DNA of 7,068 bases from Anaerolineae bacterium (lineage in GTDB: Bacteria > Chloroflexota > Anaerolineae > 4572-78 > NAK82). Both the position numbers and the translations under genes were made by a program. The stretch is from assembly GCA_030597485.1 (NCBI GenBank), contig JAUVRU010000098.1:1-7068 (forward strand), read 5' to 3'. This document shows, one piece after another, positions 5,457 to 7,068 of this stretch. Each line of letters opens with the position of its first letter. The first letter of the stretch is position 1. The notes below the pieces were generated by a model. The model had not been told where the DNA came from. It saw nothing but the letters and a program-made list of their open reading frames with translations, and did not search any database.

Positions 5457-6302
5457 ATGAGATTGGGTGGTGGAGGCGCGACGATCGGCTTCTTCGATTC
5501 GGGAGTGGGTGGCGTCTCGGTGTGGCACGAGGTAGTGAAACGATTGCCGCGCTATGTGACGCTATATGTGGCCGACAACGCCCATTGCCCGTATGGGCCA
5601 CGCCCCCCCGAGCAGGTCCAGCATTTTTCGCGCGGTATCGCCCGTTTCCTGATTGACCGGGGAGCAAGACTCATCGTCGTTGCCTGCAACACTGCCTCAG
5701 CAGCAGCCCTGGCATCGCTTCGAGAGGAGTTCGATGTGCCGTTTGTTGGAATGGAGCCGGCGGTGAAACCGGCTTCTCAACAGACTGAAACGGGCCACAT
5801 TGGGATACTGGCGACCAAGGGTACGGCAAGCGGGGACCTCTTCCGTGACACCTCCGAGCGTTATGCAATTGGGGCGACAGTTCATATACAGATTGGAGAG
5901 GGACTGGTGGAACGAGTTGAGGCTGGCCAGGCCTACCTCCCTGAGACCGAGGAATTGCTGCGCCAGTATCTCCAACCAATGATTGACTCCAATGTGGATC
6001 AGGTCGTTCTTGGCTGTACGCACTACGCGTTCCTGCTGCCGGTCATCCGGCGCATCGTGCCGGAGGGGGTAGCGGTGATTGATCCGGGGACGGCTGTTGC
6101 TCGGCAGGTGGAACGCGTATTGATGTCCAGGCCCGCTGAGTGGATCGGGTCAGAGGCTGACCCGGCCCCACAGCAACTTGCTGCCCGTTTCTTCGCCAGC
6201 GACCGCCCGGACATTCTTGCCGCGACAGTTGAGGCTCGCATCGGTTGGCAACCACAAATAGATAGAGTGGCATGGCAAGACGGAAAGCTCCACAGCCTAT
6301 GA
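5457..6302 (+). CDS. murI: Glutamate racemase
   Basis: This cytoplasmic, cofactor-independent racemase converts L-glutamate to D-glutamate for the peptidoglycan stem peptide. Its 281 residues are usual for the family (about 255-290). The catalytic motifs are intact: GFFDSGVGG with Asp14 and Ser15 near the N-terminus, the PYG substrate motif (HCPYGPRP, about 43-50), VACNTASA with the first catalytic Cys77, and LGCTHYAFL with the second catalytic Cys187 and His189. The middle segment (HIQIGEGLVERVEAGQ, about 143-158) lacks the CP.LVP pattern common there, a mild divergence. The ATG at 5457 has GAGG (5443-5446) 10 nt upstream, inside a small hairpin. The stop codon overlaps the fmt start (ATGA), and the gene probably belongs to the operon with plsC. 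Its presence implies a peptidoglycan-making organism. Confidence 0.96.
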   Translation: MRLGGGGATIGFFDSGVGGVSVWHEVVKRLPRYVTLYVADNAHCPYGPRPPEQVQHFSRGIARFLIDRGARLIVVACNTASAAALASLREEFDVPFVGMEPAVKPASQQTETGHIGILATKGTASGDLFRDTSERYAIGATVHIQIGEGLVERVEAGQAYLPETEELLRQYLQPMIDSNVDQVVLGCTHYAFLLPVIRRIVPEGVAVIDPGTAVARQVERVLMSRPAEWIGSEADPAPQQLAARFFASDRPDILAATVEARIGWQPQIDRVAWQDGKLHSL

Positions 6303-7068
6303 GCAAGAATATGACACATCGTGTTGCCTTCATGGGCACCCCACAATTTGCCGTTCCTGCGCTTCAGACCCTGTTTGGCAACTACCAGGTAGTGGGGGTT
6401 GTCACCCAGCCCGACCGACCCAGCGGAAGGGGTCGCAAGGTCAGGCCAACGCCCGTACGGGCGTTGGCTGAACGCTATGGGGTCACCGTGCTCCAGCCTC
6501 GCTCGCTTCAGGAGCCAGGAACGGTCGACAGACTACGTGCCTGGCAGGCCGATGTGATTGTGGTGGCGGCCTTTGGCCAACTGCTTCCCTCTTCCGTGCT
6601 GAACCTTCCACCGAACGGATGCGTCAACGTGCACGCCTCGTTGTTGCCCCGGTGGCGCGGTGCGGCTCCAGTGGCTGCGGCTATCCTGGCGGGTGATGAG
6701 GTCACCGGCATCACCTTGATGAAGATGGATGCAGGATTGGACACCGGCCCTATCTTGAAGCAGGCGTCGCTGGCCATTGAGACCGACGATACTCGTGAGA
6801 GTCTGACTGTCCGGCTTAGCCAGTTGGGTGCCGAGCTGTTGCAGGATACGCTTCCTGACTGGCTAGCGGGAAGGATAGAGCCACAAGCTCAAGACGATTC
6901 AGCGGCCACTCATGCCGCCCAGGTGACCAAGGAGCAAGGCCACATCAACTGGCACCAGTCAGCGGAGGAGATCGCTCGCAAGGTACGGGCTTTCCACCCC
7001 TGGCCCGGCACCTTTACGAATTGGCGAGGCAATCCTCTGAAGATCGTAAGAGCCACTGCTGTCCCGGA
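6299..7068 (+). CDS. fmt: Methionyl-tRNA formyltransferase, cut by the window end
   Basis: Fmt formylates the amino group of methionyl-tRNA(fMet) with 10-formyltetrahydrofolate, making the initiator for translation. The window holds 256 codons and no stop; the family is usually about 310-315 residues, so roughly 55-60 are missing at the right edge. Visible motifs: MGTPQFAVPAL at the N-terminus, TQPDRPSGRGRK (about 36-47), the FGQLLP strand, and NVHASLLPRWRGAAP with Asn110 and His112. Asp148 in MDAGLDTGPIL completes the catalytic trio (Asn106, His108 and Asp144 in E. coli). The C-terminal tRNA-binding domain begins after VTKEQGHINW and RAFHPWPGTFTNW. The ATG at 6299 overlaps the murI stop (ATGA), suggesting coupled translation. 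A second in-frame ATG at 6311 would give a protein four residues shorter. Neither has a strong ribosome binding site. Confidence 0.97.
   Translation, partial: MSKNMTHRVAFMGTPQFAVPALQTLFGNYQVVGVVTQPDRPSGRGRKVRPTPVRALAERYGVTVLQPRSLQEPGTVDRLRAWQADVIVVAAFGQLLPSSVLNLPPNGCVNVHASLLPRWRGAAPVAAAILAGDEVTGITLMKMDAGLDTGPILKQASLAIETDDTRESLTVRLSQLGAELLQDTLPDWLAGRIEPQAQDDSAATHAAQVTKEQGHINWHQSAEEIARKVRAFHPWPGTFTNWRGNPLKIVRATAVP

Overview
The window is an ordinary bacterial chromosome segment, moderately GC-rich by eye, packed with genes in two divergent blocks that meet around positions 3406-3686. The best guess for the organism is a member of the Chloroflexota (Anaerolineae-like). The reasons are two surface proteins with long Pro/Thr 'TPTP' linkers, a LysM lipoprotein with linker-separated domains, and the general look of the housekeeping proteins. 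This is an impression from family resemblance, not a search result. The murI gene suggests a lineage that makes peptidoglycan.

Left block (minus strand, read right to left): an XerC/XerD-type tyrosine recombinase (3405-2530) starts behind a recognisable promoter and a strong ribosome binding site. It is followed after 62 bp by a two-pass membrane protein with a bacterial PH domain and a C-terminal SHOCT helix pair (2467-1823). That gene overlaps by ATGA the start of a 6-oxopurine nucleoside phosphorylase, punA (1826-972). After a 164-bp gap with its own promoter comes an unrecognised two-pass membrane protein with a Pro/Thr stalk and an extracytoplasmic beta-sandwich-like domain (807-82).

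Right block (plus strand): a LysM lipoprotein with two FxLYD-like repeats (3687-4661), an acylglycerol-phosphate acyltransferase plsC (4693-5364), glutamate racemase murI (5457-6302) and methionyl-tRNA formyltransferase fmt (6299 to the window end, cut off). murI and fmt overlap by ATGA. Three of the four bear on the envelope: phospholipid synthesis, the D-glutamate precursor of peptidoglycan, and a cell-wall-binding lipoprotein.

There is no tRNA, rRNA, CRISPR array, insertion sequence or phage gene visible. No gap without a gene exceeds 300 bases; the largest is the 281-bp divergent region, which holds two outward-facing candidate promoters. I did not find an obviously new biological system. 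The points most worth a second look are the PH-SHOCT gene sitting between xer and punA, the TATAAT box that overlaps the LysM gene's ribosome binding site, and a hairpin-rich 92-nt spacer between plsC and murI.
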